Source: Phocaeicola paurosaccharolyticus JCM 15092 | Lineage (GTDB): Bacteria; Bacteroidota; Bacteroidia; Bacteroidales; Bacteroidaceae | Reading direction: 5' to 3' | Assembly (NCBI RefSeq): GCF_000613805.1 | Contig: NZ_BAJR01000001.1 | Span: 1-64,000, forward strand | DNA: 64,000 nt | Shown here: piece by piece, positions 55,524 through 64,000 of the stretch | Layout: each line of letters starts with the position of its first letter | Position numbering within the stretch: the first letter of the stretch is position 1 | Translations under genes and position numbers: made by a program | The notes under the pieces: model-generated | Told to the model about the DNA's origin: nothing | The model's input: only the letters and a program-made list of their open reading frames with translations | The model's database searches: none

Positions 55524-56865
55524 TTAAAATTCTCTAAGTATCTCACTCACTGTAGGATGAGGAAAAACAAAAACGTTTAAAATCTTCTAAATGCATTCCT
55601 TGCTCAATAGCAATGTTGGCTGCTATAATAAATTCTGATGAGGAATTACCAAGTATATGAACACCAATAATCTTATCATCATTGTCAGTAAGCAACTTGC
55701 ACATCCCATTCAGCCCTTCATTTTCAGCAACGAACCTTCCTGAATAGCTCATGGGAAGTTTAAAGGTTTTATACTCGACACCATCTATCACCAACTCTTC
55801 TTCACTCTTACCTACACAAGAGACTTCAGGATTTGTATATACAACAGATGGTATTGCATCATAATTCATCCTATCCTGTTTTCCAATAATATTAGCTACA
55901 GCCACTTCTGCCTCTCTTACAGCAGTATGGGCAAGCATTGAACGACCATTTATATCACCACAAGCATAAATTCCCTTACATGAGGTCTCCAAATGTTCAT
56001 CAACTATTATTGTACCTCGTCTATCTACATTAAGATTCAGAAAATCTAAACCTAGTAAATCCACAGAAGGGCGCCTTCCAACACTCATCATAACCTTATT
56101 AGCTGATAGTTGTCTCTCTTCTCCATCAACTTTATAGGCTACTGATATCCCATCAACTTCATTAGCCAACTTAGTGACCTTAGCAGAGAGTATGAACTTT
56201 ACACCCTTCTTTGTATATTCAGCACGTAATAGAGAAGATATTTCATTGTCAATAGGCCCTAGAATCTCATCCAGCATCTCAATAACAGTAACATCTGTAC
56301 CTAGAGAGTTAAAGAATGAAGCAAACTCCATTCCTATCACTCCACCTCCTATAATAATAAGTGAACGAAGAGGTTCTTTATTCTCAAGAGCCTCCTTATG
56401 AGTCCAATACTCTACATTCTCAATACCATCTATTGGAGGTATGAAGGTCTTACTTCCAGTACATATAATAATGTTGTCACATTCGTAAACCTCATCATTG
56501 CAACAAATAGAGTGAGCATCATTAATCTTTGCCTCACCGGTAACTATAGTGACTCCAACACCCTCCATCTTTGCTTTAATACCAAGGCCAAGTTTACGTA
56601 CAACTTTGCCTTTCCTTGCAATAACTTTAGGAAGATCAATATCGACATCGCCTACCTTCACACCAAACTTATTGCCTTCTTTTGAGTGATCAGCTATTTT
56701 GGCTGAACAAAGTAGAGTTTTAGTAGGGATACATCCCTCATTCAAGCAAACACCTCCCAACTTATCCTTTTCGAATAATACTACACTCATTCCTGCCTTG
56801 CCAGCTGCCTCAGCTGCTGTATATCCAGCAGGTCCTCCACCAATTATTGCAACTTGGTATTTCAT
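55524..56865 (-). CDS. lpdA: Dihydrolipoyl dehydrogenase; one inserted base near the C-terminus
   Basis: FAD flavoenzyme reoxidising dihydrolipoamide for 2-oxoacid dehydrogenase or glycine cleavage complexes. GGGPAGYTAAEAA (FAD), redox pair Cys40/Cys45 in GGVCLNEGCIPTK, IIIGGGVIGMEFASF (NAD), and ACGDINGRSMLAHTAVREAE are present. The written frame ends SSSYSE at 55543. Removing one T from the five-T run at 55569-55573 gives FVFPHPTVSEILREF and TAA at 55524. That restores the catalytic His-Pro-Thr and Glu of the family, so the shift is probably an error. Restored length is about 447 residues. No acyltransferase genes lie nearby. Confidence 0.92.
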
Positions 56866-57022
56866 AATATCTAGGTTATTTTGATTGTGAATTCAACATT
56901 TGTATATCTCAAAGTAGCTATCTTTATATAAATAGCTATCGCTAATAGCCATTTAAATCAACTGCAATTTACAAATTATTCAATTATTAGGCATTATTAG
57001 AACAATTAAATAAGGAAATTAG

Positions 57023-57030
57023 TAGTTTTG
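57023..57030 (+). promoter_or_regulatory. -7 box of nadB
   Basis: TAGTTTTG, exact TAnnTTTG, 21 bp before the chosen ATG. No TTG lies at the usual spacing. Upstream are repeated TAGCTAT palindromes (56928-56952). Confidence 0.45.
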
Positions 57031-57051
57031 CACCCGACAAACATAATTATT

Positions 57052-58635
57052 ATGGTAAGAAAATATGATTTCCTTGTGATTGGCTCCGGTATAGCAGGCA
57101 TGAGCTTTGCTATGAAAGTTGCTCATAAAGGAAGAGTTGCATTAATCTGTAAGGCTGGTCTGGAAGAGGCTAATACATATTTCGCTCAAGGAGGCATAGC
57201 ATCTGTTACAAACTTGAAGGTCGATAATTTTGAAAAGCATATTGAAGACACAATGATTGCCGGAGATTGGATTAGTGATCGTAATGCAGTTGAAAAAGTC
57301 GTTCGCGAAGCTCCTACTCAGATTGAGGAACTTATAAACTGGGGTGTTAATTTTGACAAAAAGGAGGATGGGGAATTCGATCTCCACAAAGAGGGAGGAC
57401 ATTCCGAGTTTAGAATACTACATCATAAAGATAATACTGGTGCTGAAATACAGACTTCGTTGATAAATGCAGTCAAATCCAATCCAAATATTGACATATT
57501 TTCAGACCACTATGCTGTGGAAATTATCACTCAACATCATCTGGGAATAATAGTTACAAGATATACTCCGGGAATAAAATGTTTCGGTGCTTATGTTCTA
57601 GATGAATCAACAGGAAGAGTTGATACATTTCTATCCAAAGTAACTGTCATGGCTACCGGTGGTTGTGAGGCTGTATATCGTAATACCACTAACCCACTCG
57701 TTGCAACTGGTGATGGTATAGCAATGGTATACAGAGCAAAAGGCGTTGTGAAGGATATGGAGTTTATACAGTTCCACCCTACAGCACTGTTCCACCCAGG
57801 TGACAGACCAAGTTTCCTTATCACTGAAGCAATGCGAGGATATGGTGGAGTACTACGTAATCAGTCGGGTGATGAGTTCATGCAGAAATATGACCCAAGG
57901 CTCTCACTCGCTCCACGCGACATCGTAGCAAGAGCTATAGATAATGAGATGAAACAGAGAGGTGAAGACCATGTATTCCTTGATGTGACTCAGAAAAATG
58001 CTGAAGAGACAAAGAAACATTTCCCCAATATATACAAGAAGTGCCTTAGCATAGGTATAGATATTACTAAAGACTATATACCTGTAGCTCCTGCTGCTCA
58101 CTATCTTTGTGGTGGTATAAAAGTAGATCTTGACGGACAATCAAGCATAAACAGACTATATGCTATCGGCGAATGCTCTTGTACAGGACTGCATGGCGGT
58201 AACCGTCTAGCTTCAAACTCCTTGATAGAGGCTGTGGTATATGCAGATTCAGCAGCAAAACATGCTCTTAGCGTTTTAGACAGATACGACTATAATGAAG
58301 ATGTTCCTGAATGGGATGATGAAGGTACTATATCAAATGAAGAAAGAGTGCTTATAACTCAGAGCATGAAAGAGGTTAACCAAATCATGGAATCGTATGT
58401 GGGAATAGTAAGAAGCAACCTTCGACTTATCCGCGCCTGGAACAGATTGGACATCCTTTATGAAGAGACAGAACGTCTCTTTAAGCATTGCAAGGCATCA
58501 AGAGAACTTTGCGAACTTAGAAACATGATAAACATAGGATATCTTATTACTCGCCAGGCTATGGAGAGGAAAGAGAGTCGTGGATTGCATTACACCATTG
58601 ACTATCCTCACGCTCAACAAGAAAAGAATAATTAA
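57052..58635 (+). CDS. nadB: L-aspartate oxidase
   Basis: FAD enzyme converting aspartate to iminoaspartate for NAD synthesis; in anaerobes fumarate is the likely acceptor. The start is at 57052 (MVRKYDFLVIGSGIAGMSFA); the 8 codons before it overlap the -7 box. GGIASVTNLKVDNFEKH, HKEGGHSEFRILHHKDNTG, QFHPTALF, and the long GECSCTGLHGGNRLASNSL string are diagnostic. The 527 residues are normal. nadA and nadC are not in the window. The divergent lpdA gene lies 186 bp upstream. Confidence 0.95.
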   Translation: MVRKYDFLVIGSGIAGMSFAMKVAHKGRVALICKAGLEEANTYFAQGGIASVTNLKVDNFEKHIEDTMIAGDWISDRNAVEKVVREAPTQIEELINWGVNFDKKEDGEFDLHKEGGHSEFRILHHKDNTGAEIQTSLINAVKSNPNIDIFSDHYAVEIITQHHLGIIVTRYTPGIKCFGAYVLDESTGRVDTFLSKVTVMATGGCEAVYRNTTNPLVATGDGIAMVYRAKGVVKDMEFIQFHPTALFHPGDRPSFLITEAMRGYGGVLRNQSGDEFMQKYDPRLSLAPRDIVARAIDNEMKQRGEDHVFLDVTQKNAEETKKHFPNIYKKCLSIGIDITKDYIPVAPAAHYLCGGIKVDLDGQSSINRLYAIGECSCTGLHGGNRLASNSLIEAVVYADSAAKHALSVLDRYDYNEDVPEWDDEGTISNEERVLITQSMKEVNQIMESYVGIVRSNLRLIRAWNRLDILYEETERLFKHCKASRELCELRNMINIGYLITRQAMERKESRGLHYTIDYPHAQQEKNN

Positions 58636-58640
58636 AATAT

Positions 58641-58684
58641 AATAGGTCATCTCCAACTCAATATAGAGTTGAGATGACCTATTA
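58641..58684. terminator. Bidirectional terminator between nadB and rubrerythrin
   Basis: AATAGGTCATCTCCAACTC and GAGTTGAGATGACCTATT form a 17-18-bp stem with one bulged C around a 6-base loop, with A/T tracts outside. Confidence 0.83.
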
Positions 58685-58732
58685 AAATATCAATAAATAA
58701 GAGTAATAATGTACTCTTGCTCAAATAAGCGG

Positions 58733-59311
58733 TTAGTAGTTTGTTTTCATAACCTCAAAATGAGCTTTCGGATGTAGACATGCAGGACAAACTTCAGGAG
58801 CTTCCATACCTACATAAATATATCCACAGTTTCGGCATTGCCAAACAGTCTCCTCATCTCTCTTAAATACTCTACCTTTCTCAACATTCTCAAGAAGCTT
58901 AAGATATCTCTCTTCATGACCTTTCTCAGCCTCAGATATTCTACGATACATAGTTGCTATTGCAGGGAAACCTTCTTCCTCAGCAACATCTGCAAAATGA
59001 GGATAATCCTTAGTCCATTCTTCATTCTCACCGGCAGCAGCTGCTTTTAAGTTTTCTGCAGTAGTACCAATAATACCAGCAGGGAATGTTGCTGTAAATT
59101 CTACCATCCCACCTTCAAGCCATTTGAACATACGTTTTGCATGCTCTTTTTCTTGATTTGCTGTCTCCTCAAAAATAGCTGCAATCTGTTCGAAACCCTC
59201 TTTTTTTGCAGCACTAGCAAAATAAGTGTAACGATTTCTTGCTTGAGATTCACCAGCAAATGATGTCAAAAGATTTTTCTCTGTCTTTGTTCCTTTTACA
59301 CTCTTACCCAT
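58733..59311 (-). CDS. rbr: Rubrerythrin
   Basis: Non-haem diiron peroxidase that protects anaerobes from peroxide. The ferritin-like domain carries Glu and His ligands in [34 protein letters not shown] and [19 protein letters not shown]. The C-terminal rubredoxin-type iron site is [20 protein letters not shown] with four Cys. The 192 residues are normal. It is monocistronic, divergent from the SulP gene. Confidence 0.96.
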   Translation of the reverse strand: MGKSVKGTKTEKNLLTSFAGESQARNRYTYFASAAKKEGFEQIAAIFEETANQEKEHAKRMFKWLEGGMVEFTATFPAGIIGTTAENLKAAAAGENEEWTKDYPHFADVAEEEGFPAIATMYRRISEAEKGHEERYLKLLENVEKGRVFKRDEETVWQCRNCGYIYVGMEAPEVCPACLHPKAHFEVMKTNY

Positions 59312-59355
59312 AGTTTTTCGTTTTTTAGATATTAATATTTTATTTGGCTAATAAC

Positions 59356-59363
59356 CAAAGATA
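59356..59363 (-). promoter_or_regulatory. -7 box of rubrerythrin
   Basis: Minus strand TATCTTTG (59363-59356), exact match, 45 bp before the ATG. A GGTTATTAGCC inverted repeat follows in the leader. Confidence 0.4.
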
Positions 59364-59474
59364 ATAAAAACTTTATTCAAGAAAATATTTTTTTATTATT
59401 TATACTTGTAATAACATTTTTAAATTATATAATAGATTAGTCACTATTATGTTTTTAAACATAAAAAAAGTCTT

Positions 59475-59482
59475 TAACTTTG
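59475..59482 (+). promoter_or_regulatory. -7 box of the SulP gene
   Basis: TAACTTTG, exact TAnnTTTG, 50 bp before the ATG. The upstream element is T-rich without TTG. Confidence 0.4.
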
Positions 59483-59531
59483 CACCTTCTTAAAAAAATA
59501 TAATTTTTCTCACCAAGAAAAACTCATATAA

Positions 59532-61214
59532 ATGAAAGCATTTGATTTTAAGCCAAAACTTTTCACTTCATTAAAGAACTACAAAAAGCAAGATCTTTCT
59601 GCCGACATAATGGCGGGAATTATTGTAGGTATCGTTGCTCTTCCTTTGGCGATTGCATTCGGTATTGCATCAGGAGTATCGCCTGAAAAAGGTATTATCA
59701 CAGCAATTGTTGCTGGTCTGATAATCTCTCTATTGGGAGGAAGTAAAGTACAGATAGGTGGTCCTACAGGAGCATTTATTGTAATTATCTATGAAATCAT
59801 ACAACAATATGGCATTGCAGGTCTTACTGTTGCAACAATTATTGCCGGAGTCCTTCTTATTCTTCTTGGAATATTTAAACTTGGAGCAGTAATCAAGTTC
59901 ATACCATATCCTATCATTGTAGGTTTCACAAGTGGTATAGCACTTACTATCTTCACTACTCAAATAGCCGATGTGTTTGGTCTCACTTTTGGTGGAGAGA
60001 AGCTTCCTGGCGACTTCGTTGGCAAGTGGATTATGTACTTCCAACATTTTGACTCAATAAATTGGTGGAATACTTTAGTAAGTATTGTAAGTATAACCAT
60101 AATAGCTATCACTCCACGCTTCTCGAAAAAAATACCTGGTTCACTTATTGCAATTATTGTTGTAACAATAGCTGTCTATTTTATGAAAGTATATGGAGGC
60201 ATAGAATCTATAGATACCATTGGAGATAGATTTATTATTCAGTCAAAACTTCCTGCAGCAGTTATTCCTGAACTAAATTGGAATGCAATAAGAGAACTGT
60301 TCCCTGTAGCAATAACAATTGCTGTACTTGGAGCAATTGAATCTTTACTCTCTGCAACTGTTGCTGATGGTGTTATAAACGACCGTCACGATTCAAATAC
60401 AGAGCTTATAGCTCAAGGTGTAGCAAATATAGCTTCTCCAATATTCGGAGGTATCCCTGCTACAGGTGCTATTGCGAGAACAATGACTAATATAAACAAT
60501 GGCGGTAAAACTCCTGTTGCCGGTCTTATTCATGCTGTTGTGCTTCTACTCATTTTTCTGTTCTTTATGCCTCTTGCTCAATATATCCCTATGGCATGTC
60601 TTGCCGGCGTATTGGTAATTGTATCATATAACATGAGCGGATGGCGTACATTCAAGGCATTATTGAAGAATCCAAAATCGGATGTTACCGTACTATTTAT
60701 AACATTCCTGCTTACAGTTATTTTCGACCTTACAGTGGCAATAGAGGTAGGACTTGTTATAGCATGTGTACTCTTTATGAGACGTGTTATGGAGACAACA
60801 GAGATATCTGTTATCAAAGATGAGATTGATCCAAACAATGATACTGATGCTACTTTAAATGAAGAGAGCCTTACAATACCTAAAGGTGTAGAGGTTTACG
60901 AAATCAACGGACCATACTTCTTCGGTATTGCAACCAGATTCGAAGAGACAATGGCTCAACTTGGCGATCGTCCGAAAGTACGTATCATTAGAATGCGCAA
61001 AGTTCCTTTCATAGATTCAACAGGTATTCATAACCTTACTAACTTATGTAGAATGTCTAAGAGAGAGAATATACATATCATTCTTTCCGGAGTAAATGAA
61101 AAGGTACATAATGTACTTGAGAAATCGGGATTCTACAATCTGCTTGGAGAGGATAATATATGCAAAAACATTAATGAAGCTCTTGAGAAAGCTGAAAAGA
61201 TTGTTTCAAAGTAA
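59532..61214 (+). CDS. SulP family inorganic anion transporter with STAS domain
   Basis: Inner-membrane secondary transporter of the SLC26/SulP family, for sulfate, bicarbonate or other anions. The membrane domain spans about residues 20-430 (family strings AGIIVGIVALPLAIAFGIAS, GPTGAFIVIIYEI, GFTSGIALTIF). The C-terminal STAS domain is at 445-560 with VPFIDSTGIHNL. No sulfate-assimilation or carbonic anhydrase gene is adjacent, so the substrate cannot be read. It is monocistronic with a clear terminator. Confidence 0.93.
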   Translation: MKAFDFKPKLFTSLKNYKKQDLSADIMAGIIVGIVALPLAIAFGIASGVSPEKGIITAIVAGLIISLLGGSKVQIGGPTGAFIVIIYEIIQQYGIAGLTVATIIAGVLLILLGIFKLGAVIKFIPYPIIVGFTSGIALTIFTTQIADVFGLTFGGEKLPGDFVGKWIMYFQHFDSINWWNTLVSIVSITIIAITPRFSKKIPGSLIAIIVVTIAVYFMKVYGGIESIDTIGDRFIIQSKLPAAVIPELNWNAIRELFPVAITIAVLGAIESLLSATVADGVINDRHDSNTELIAQGVANIASPIFGGIPATGAIARTMTNINNGGKTPVAGLIHAVVLLLIFLFFMPLAQYIPMACLAGVLVIVSYNMSGWRTFKALLKNPKSDVTVLFITFLLTVIFDLTVAIEVGLVIACVLFMRRVMETTEISVIKDEIDPNNDTDATLNEESLTIPKGVEVYEINGPYFFGIATRFEETMAQLGDRPKVRIIRMRKVPFIDSTGIHNLTNLCRMSKRENIHIILSGVNEKVHNVLEKSGFYNLLGEDNICKNINEALEKAEKIVSK

Positions 61215-61235
61215 TTTAAATTACATACCATAATA

Positions 61236-61275
61236 AAAATGGATTGTTCGTGAAATATGAACAATCCATTTTTTA
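61236..61275 (+). terminator. Terminator of the SulP gene
   Basis: AAAAATGGATTGTTC and GAACAATCCATTTTT form a 15-bp perfect stem with an 8-base loop, ending in a T-run. Confidence 0.88.
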
Positions 61276-61571
61276 TACCATTAAATATAATAATAAACAT
61301 ATTGTTGAAAACATTATAAACAGCGGTTTATCAAGATTCAATATATTATTTATTATATTTATATAACTATTATTCAAAAATTTAACAATACCATTATCAC
61401 AATAAATCATTCATTAAATCTACAATCATCAACTCTTTATCAACAGCGTTATTAACATACTGTCAACAATTGATAAATACAGTGTGAAATATTGATAGCC
61501 AAACCAATACATTGTAAAATATAGGTTTATTATCTGATAATATTGTATTAGTTTATCTTTTTATTAAGAGA
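61276..61571. other. Non-coding AT-rich stretch before the glycosidase gene
   Basis: No ORF that I can support. It holds several sequences close to a DnaA box (TTATCAACA at 61438, TTATTAACA at 61449, TTATCACAA at 61394), without an exact TTATCCACA and without a replication gene nearby. The likely content is upstream regulatory DNA. Confidence 0.35.
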
Positions 61572-61579
61572 TAATTTTG
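61572..61579 (+). promoter_or_regulatory. -7 box of the GH127-like gene
   Basis: TAATTTTG, exact TAnnTTTG, 23 bp before the ATG. The nearest TTG (61543) is too far, at 26 bp. Confidence 0.4.
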
Positions 61580-61602
61580 TGATATAACTTATATAAATCA
61601 AA

Positions 61603-63555
61603 ATGCTAAAAAAAATATCATTTCTATTGTTTTGCTGCTTTTTGCATAATCAAGCTTTTTCACAAGTAATCTATATCAACGACAATGGTAAGGTTAAGAC
61701 AGATAAAAGTGAGTTGTTCAAATCTATTAAAGAGCCGGATATCTCAATTAGCCCTTTACCACTGAAGAATGTAAAGTTACTTAACAGCCTATTTTATCAA
61801 AGATATGAGCTGAATAGAAAATATATGCTAAGCTTGGACAATAATAAGCTCTTACAGAACTTCTATTATGAAGCCGGTATATCAAAATCTGGTAATATTA
61901 CTGTCAATAAAGATGGCAATTATCAAGATTTCTATTGGGGTTGGGAATCACCAAGTAATCAGTTGCGCGGCCATTTTCTTGGTCATTGGCTTTCGGCTGC
62001 TGCCTATATGTATGCTGAAACAGGCGATCCTGTAATTAAAAATAAAGCTGATCAGATTATTGATGAATTGGCTATTTGCCAGAAGAATAATGGAGGAGAG
62101 TGGGTTGGTTCAATTCCTGAGAAATACCTTTATCTCATGGCTAAAGGAGAACAGATATGGTCACCTCAATATACTCTTCATAAAACATTGATGGGACTTT
62201 ACGATATGTATGCTAAAGCAGGGTCAAAAAAGGCTCTTGAAATAGCAGACAAATTTGCAGATTGGTTTCATAAATGGACAGGTGAAATGATAGCCCAAAA
62301 TAACATTAGTGCGATATATGGTGGTGAAACAAGTGGTATGTTGGAAATATGGGCTGACCTATATGAGGCAACCCATAAACAGAAATATATCGATCTTATG
62401 GAGAGATATGGTAATCCACAACTGTTTCAATCACTGATGAACGGTGAAGATGCTTTGACATGTGAACATGCAAATGCAAGTATTCCTTGGTCTCATGGCG
62501 CTGCAAAGACATATGAAGTTACCGGTAATAGCTATTGGAAAGAGCTAACATTGGCTTTTTGGAAAAATGCCGTTACTGATAGAGGTTACTATTGCACAGG
62601 AGGACAAAATGCAGGAGAGTTTTGGATCCCAAAAAATAAGTTACCTCAGTTTATGGGAAAAAATAACCAGGAACATTGTACTGTATATAATATGATACGT
62701 ACCGCAGATTACCTATACAGATGGACTGGAGATGTAAAGTATGCAGATTATATCGAAAGAAACATTTATAATGGCCTTTTAGCCCAACAACACCCTGCTA
62801 CCGGAATGGTAGCATATTTCCTACCTATGGGTTCAGGATATCTAAAAGGAGGAGAAAAAGGATGGGGACATCCTACAATGGACTTTTATTGTTGCCATGG
62901 GTCATTGGTCCAGGCACAAACCCGTTATCTGGAGTATATATATTATCAATCTAATAATGGTATCATTATTAGTCAGTATATACCTTCTGAACTTCAATGG
63001 GAAAAAGATGGAACTAAAGTATCATTAAAACAAGATTTTGCTGCCCACAAATTCAGCAGAGATTATTCTGTCAACAGATGGAAAATGGATATTGAAGTAA
63101 ACAGTGAAAAACCTGTTACTTTCGATCTCCAATTGCGCTTACCATGGTGGCTGAAAGAAAAAGCTATAATCTTTGTAAATGGCAAACAAGAAAATGTAAA
63201 TACTATAAATGGCTATTTTACTATAAAACGTGAATGGAATAATGATAAAATATCTGTTGAATTCCCATCCGAAATATACGCTGAGCCACTACCTGATTCC
63301 AAAAATGTAGTTGCATATATGGAAGGCCCTGTTGTACTTGCCGGGTTATGCGATAATGAAGTAGAATTACAATGTAATCCGAAAAAACCTGAATTGGTTT
63401 TATCACGTGAGTATAACCAAGAGTATAAGGAAATACGTTGGACACAAAGCCATTATAAAACTACAGGACAAAAGAATAATATACGTTTTGTTCCATTATA
63501 TGAAATAGGTGATGAACACTACAGCATATATTTCCCTCTGAAAAGTGAAAAGTGA
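61603..63555 (+). CDS. GH127/GH146-like beta-L-arabinofuranosidase (DUF1680)
   Basis: Secreted glycoside hydrolase (signal peptide 1-20, FLLFCCFLHNQAFSQ), 650 residues. The alpha/alpha-barrel strings are LRGHFLGHWLSAAAYMYAET, YTLHKTLMGLYDMY and EHANASIPWSHG. The zinc-cysteine active site of the family is readable as Glu357 and Cys359 (QEHCTVYN) plus Cys430 and Cys431 (DFYCCHGS). This matches the Glu/Cys3 arrangement of the Bifidobacterium HypBA1 enzyme, whose nucleophile is the second Cys of the pair. GH127 and GH146 cannot be separated by eye. No SusC/SusD or other PUL gene is adjacent within the window. Confidence 0.9.
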   Translation: MLKKISFLLFCCFLHNQAFSQVIYINDNGKVKTDKSELFKSIKEPDISISPLPLKNVKLLNSLFYQRYELNRKYMLSLDNNKLLQNFYYEAGISKSGNITVNKDGNYQDFYWGWESPSNQLRGHFLGHWLSAAAYMYAETGDPVIKNKADQIIDELAICQKNNGGEWVGSIPEKYLYLMAKGEQIWSPQYTLHKTLMGLYDMYAKAGSKKALEIADKFADWFHKWTGEMIAQNNISAIYGGETSGMLEIWADLYEATHKQKYIDLMERYGNPQLFQSLMNGEDALTCEHANASIPWSHGAAKTYEVTGNSYWKELTLAFWKNAVTDRGYYCTGGQNAGEFWIPKNKLPQFMGKNNQEHCTVYNMIRTADYLYRWTGDVKYADYIERNIYNGLLAQQHPATGMVAYFLPMGSGYLKGGEKGWGHPTMDFYCCHGSLVQAQTRYLEYIYYQSNNGIIISQYIPSELQWEKDGTKVSLKQDFAAHKFSRDYSVNRWKMDIEVNSEKPVTFDLQLRLPWWLKEKAIIFVNGKQENVNTINGYFTIKREWNNDKISVEFPSEIYAEPLPDSKNVVAYMEGPVVLAGLCDNEVELQCNPKKPELVLSREYNQEYKEIRWTQSHYKTTGQKNNIRFVPLYEIGDEHYSIYFPLKSEK

Positions 63556-63596
63556 AAAGTAATACCTAATACTATTTAGAAATATAATTCAATTTT

Positions 63597-63630
63597 ATGC
63601 CGATTAGCCACTGTAGGCTAATCGGCATTT
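63597..63630. terminator. Bidirectional terminator after the GH127-like gene
   Basis: ATGCCGATTAGCC and GGCTAATCGGCAT form a 13-bp perfect stem with a 6-base loop, and T-rich and A-rich flanks. It lies between convergent genes. Confidence 0.85.
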
Positions 63631-63658
63631 TCTATTCTAAATATTCTCGCTGTATTAA

Positions 63659-64000
63659 TCAATAAGATATTGAACATTCAATTCCTGCAGCTTCAACTTT
63701 CTTACCTATTCTATCAAGCTCCTCTTTAGTGGCTTTAAGCAGATCCTTATTTGGAGTTTCCCTGTCAATGGTATATATCATAACTTGACTTGGAGAGATA
63801 TATTTTACCTTTTCCAACCATTTGTCAACAAACTCATCACCTGTGTTATCAACACTCTTTCCATTAACTGTGCCCTTCATAAACATGGTCTGAATGATAC
63901 ACTTACCATTAAAGTCCTTCATCTTTTCAATGATCTTATCAACATCAAAATTACATGATGGACGGTCCACTTCATTGATATAGTCTTTGTCAACAGTATC
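63659..64000 (-). CDS. Radical SAM protein, C-terminal part (cut by the window edge)
   Basis: The frame is open to the right edge and ends at 63659 (TAA). The visible 113 residues include DTVDKDYINEVDRPSCNFDV, CIIQTMFMKGTVNGKSVDNT and VMIYTIDRETPNKDLLKA. These match my memory of a Bacteroidales radical SAM protein of about 300 residues. The CxxxCxxC cluster would lie outside the window, so the family rests only on these C-terminal strings. Confidence 0.65.
   Translation of the reverse strand, partial: DTVDKDYINEVDRPSCNFDVDKIIEKMKDFNGKCIIQTMFMKGTVNGKSVDNTGDEFVDKWLEKVKYISPSQVMIYTIDRETPNKDLLKATKEELDRIGKKVEAAGIECSISY

Noticed and set aside
61394-61457. Cluster of DnaA-box-like sequences, possible replication origin
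   Set aside because: None is an exact TTATCCACA, the region is AT-rich enough to give such matches by chance, and no dnaA, dnaN or other origin-linked gene is near.

Overview
The window reads as an AT-rich chromosomal segment of an anaerobic Bacteroidales bacterium (Bacteroidota). The evidence is a two-subunit 2-oxoacid:ferredoxin oxidoreductase, rubrerythrin, DUF3108/DUF4254/DUF2723 and GIN-domain proteins, a DPP IV peptidase, a viroplasmin-type RNase H, and recurrent promoters of the Bacteroides type (TTG, about 20 bp, TAnnTTTG) with little Shine-Dalgarno signal. I see no insertion sequence, phage, CRISPR array or rRNA. One tRNA, Arg(CCU), lies near the left end. The layout looks like core genome, not an island.

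Layout. 0.2-3.4 kb: tRNA-Arg and korAB. 3.4-7.7 kb (minus): operon of a GH3-family protein, an Ig-like lipoprotein and a DUF3108 protein. 7.8-13.3 kb: pfkA, rnc-fabF-acpP, purN, pdxB. 13.4-26.6 kb: cell-envelope block. Its plus-strand operon is DUF4254, GT9, LPS kinase, acyltransferase and two GT2s, followed by a GT9 (minus) and a GT2 (plus). Its minus-strand operon is argS, rnhA, an LtaS-type sulfatase, GT39, an ArnC-like GT2, a double LAB_N protein and a nucleotide-sugar epimerase. 29.1-33.7 kb: TonB-dependent receptor, U32 peptidase, dus. 33.7-39 kb: GIN-domain lipoprotein, a PAP2 and SDR pair, rnr. 39-49.6 kb: a tiny basic ORF divergent from cysE, then a tightly packed run rlmL, DPP IV, purD, membrane protein, YqaA-like, mnmD, znuA, znuC. 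49.7-64 kb: DUF2723 protein, polysaccharide deacetylase, dacB, lpdA, nadB, rubrerythrin, SulP transporter, a GH127-like glycosidase and the end of a radical SAM gene.

The most important technical observation is that eleven otherwise well-conserved genes are interrupted by single-base events: eleven 1-nt deletions, one 1-nt insertion and one in-frame TAG. Restoring the one base gives back the expected family sequence every time an indel is involved. pfkA and pdxB carry two each. I read these mainly as sequencing or assembly errors and annotate the full-length genes with the break points marked.

I did not find a convincing new multi-gene system. The items most worth a second look are a 99-bp minisatellite encoding a 33-residue RS/RD-rich repeat tail on RlmL, a dispersed palindromic repeat with compensatory changes, a 42-residue basic ORF with a full-consensus promoter, a zinc ABC transporter pair without a permease gene, and the GH3/lipoprotein/DUF3108 operon.
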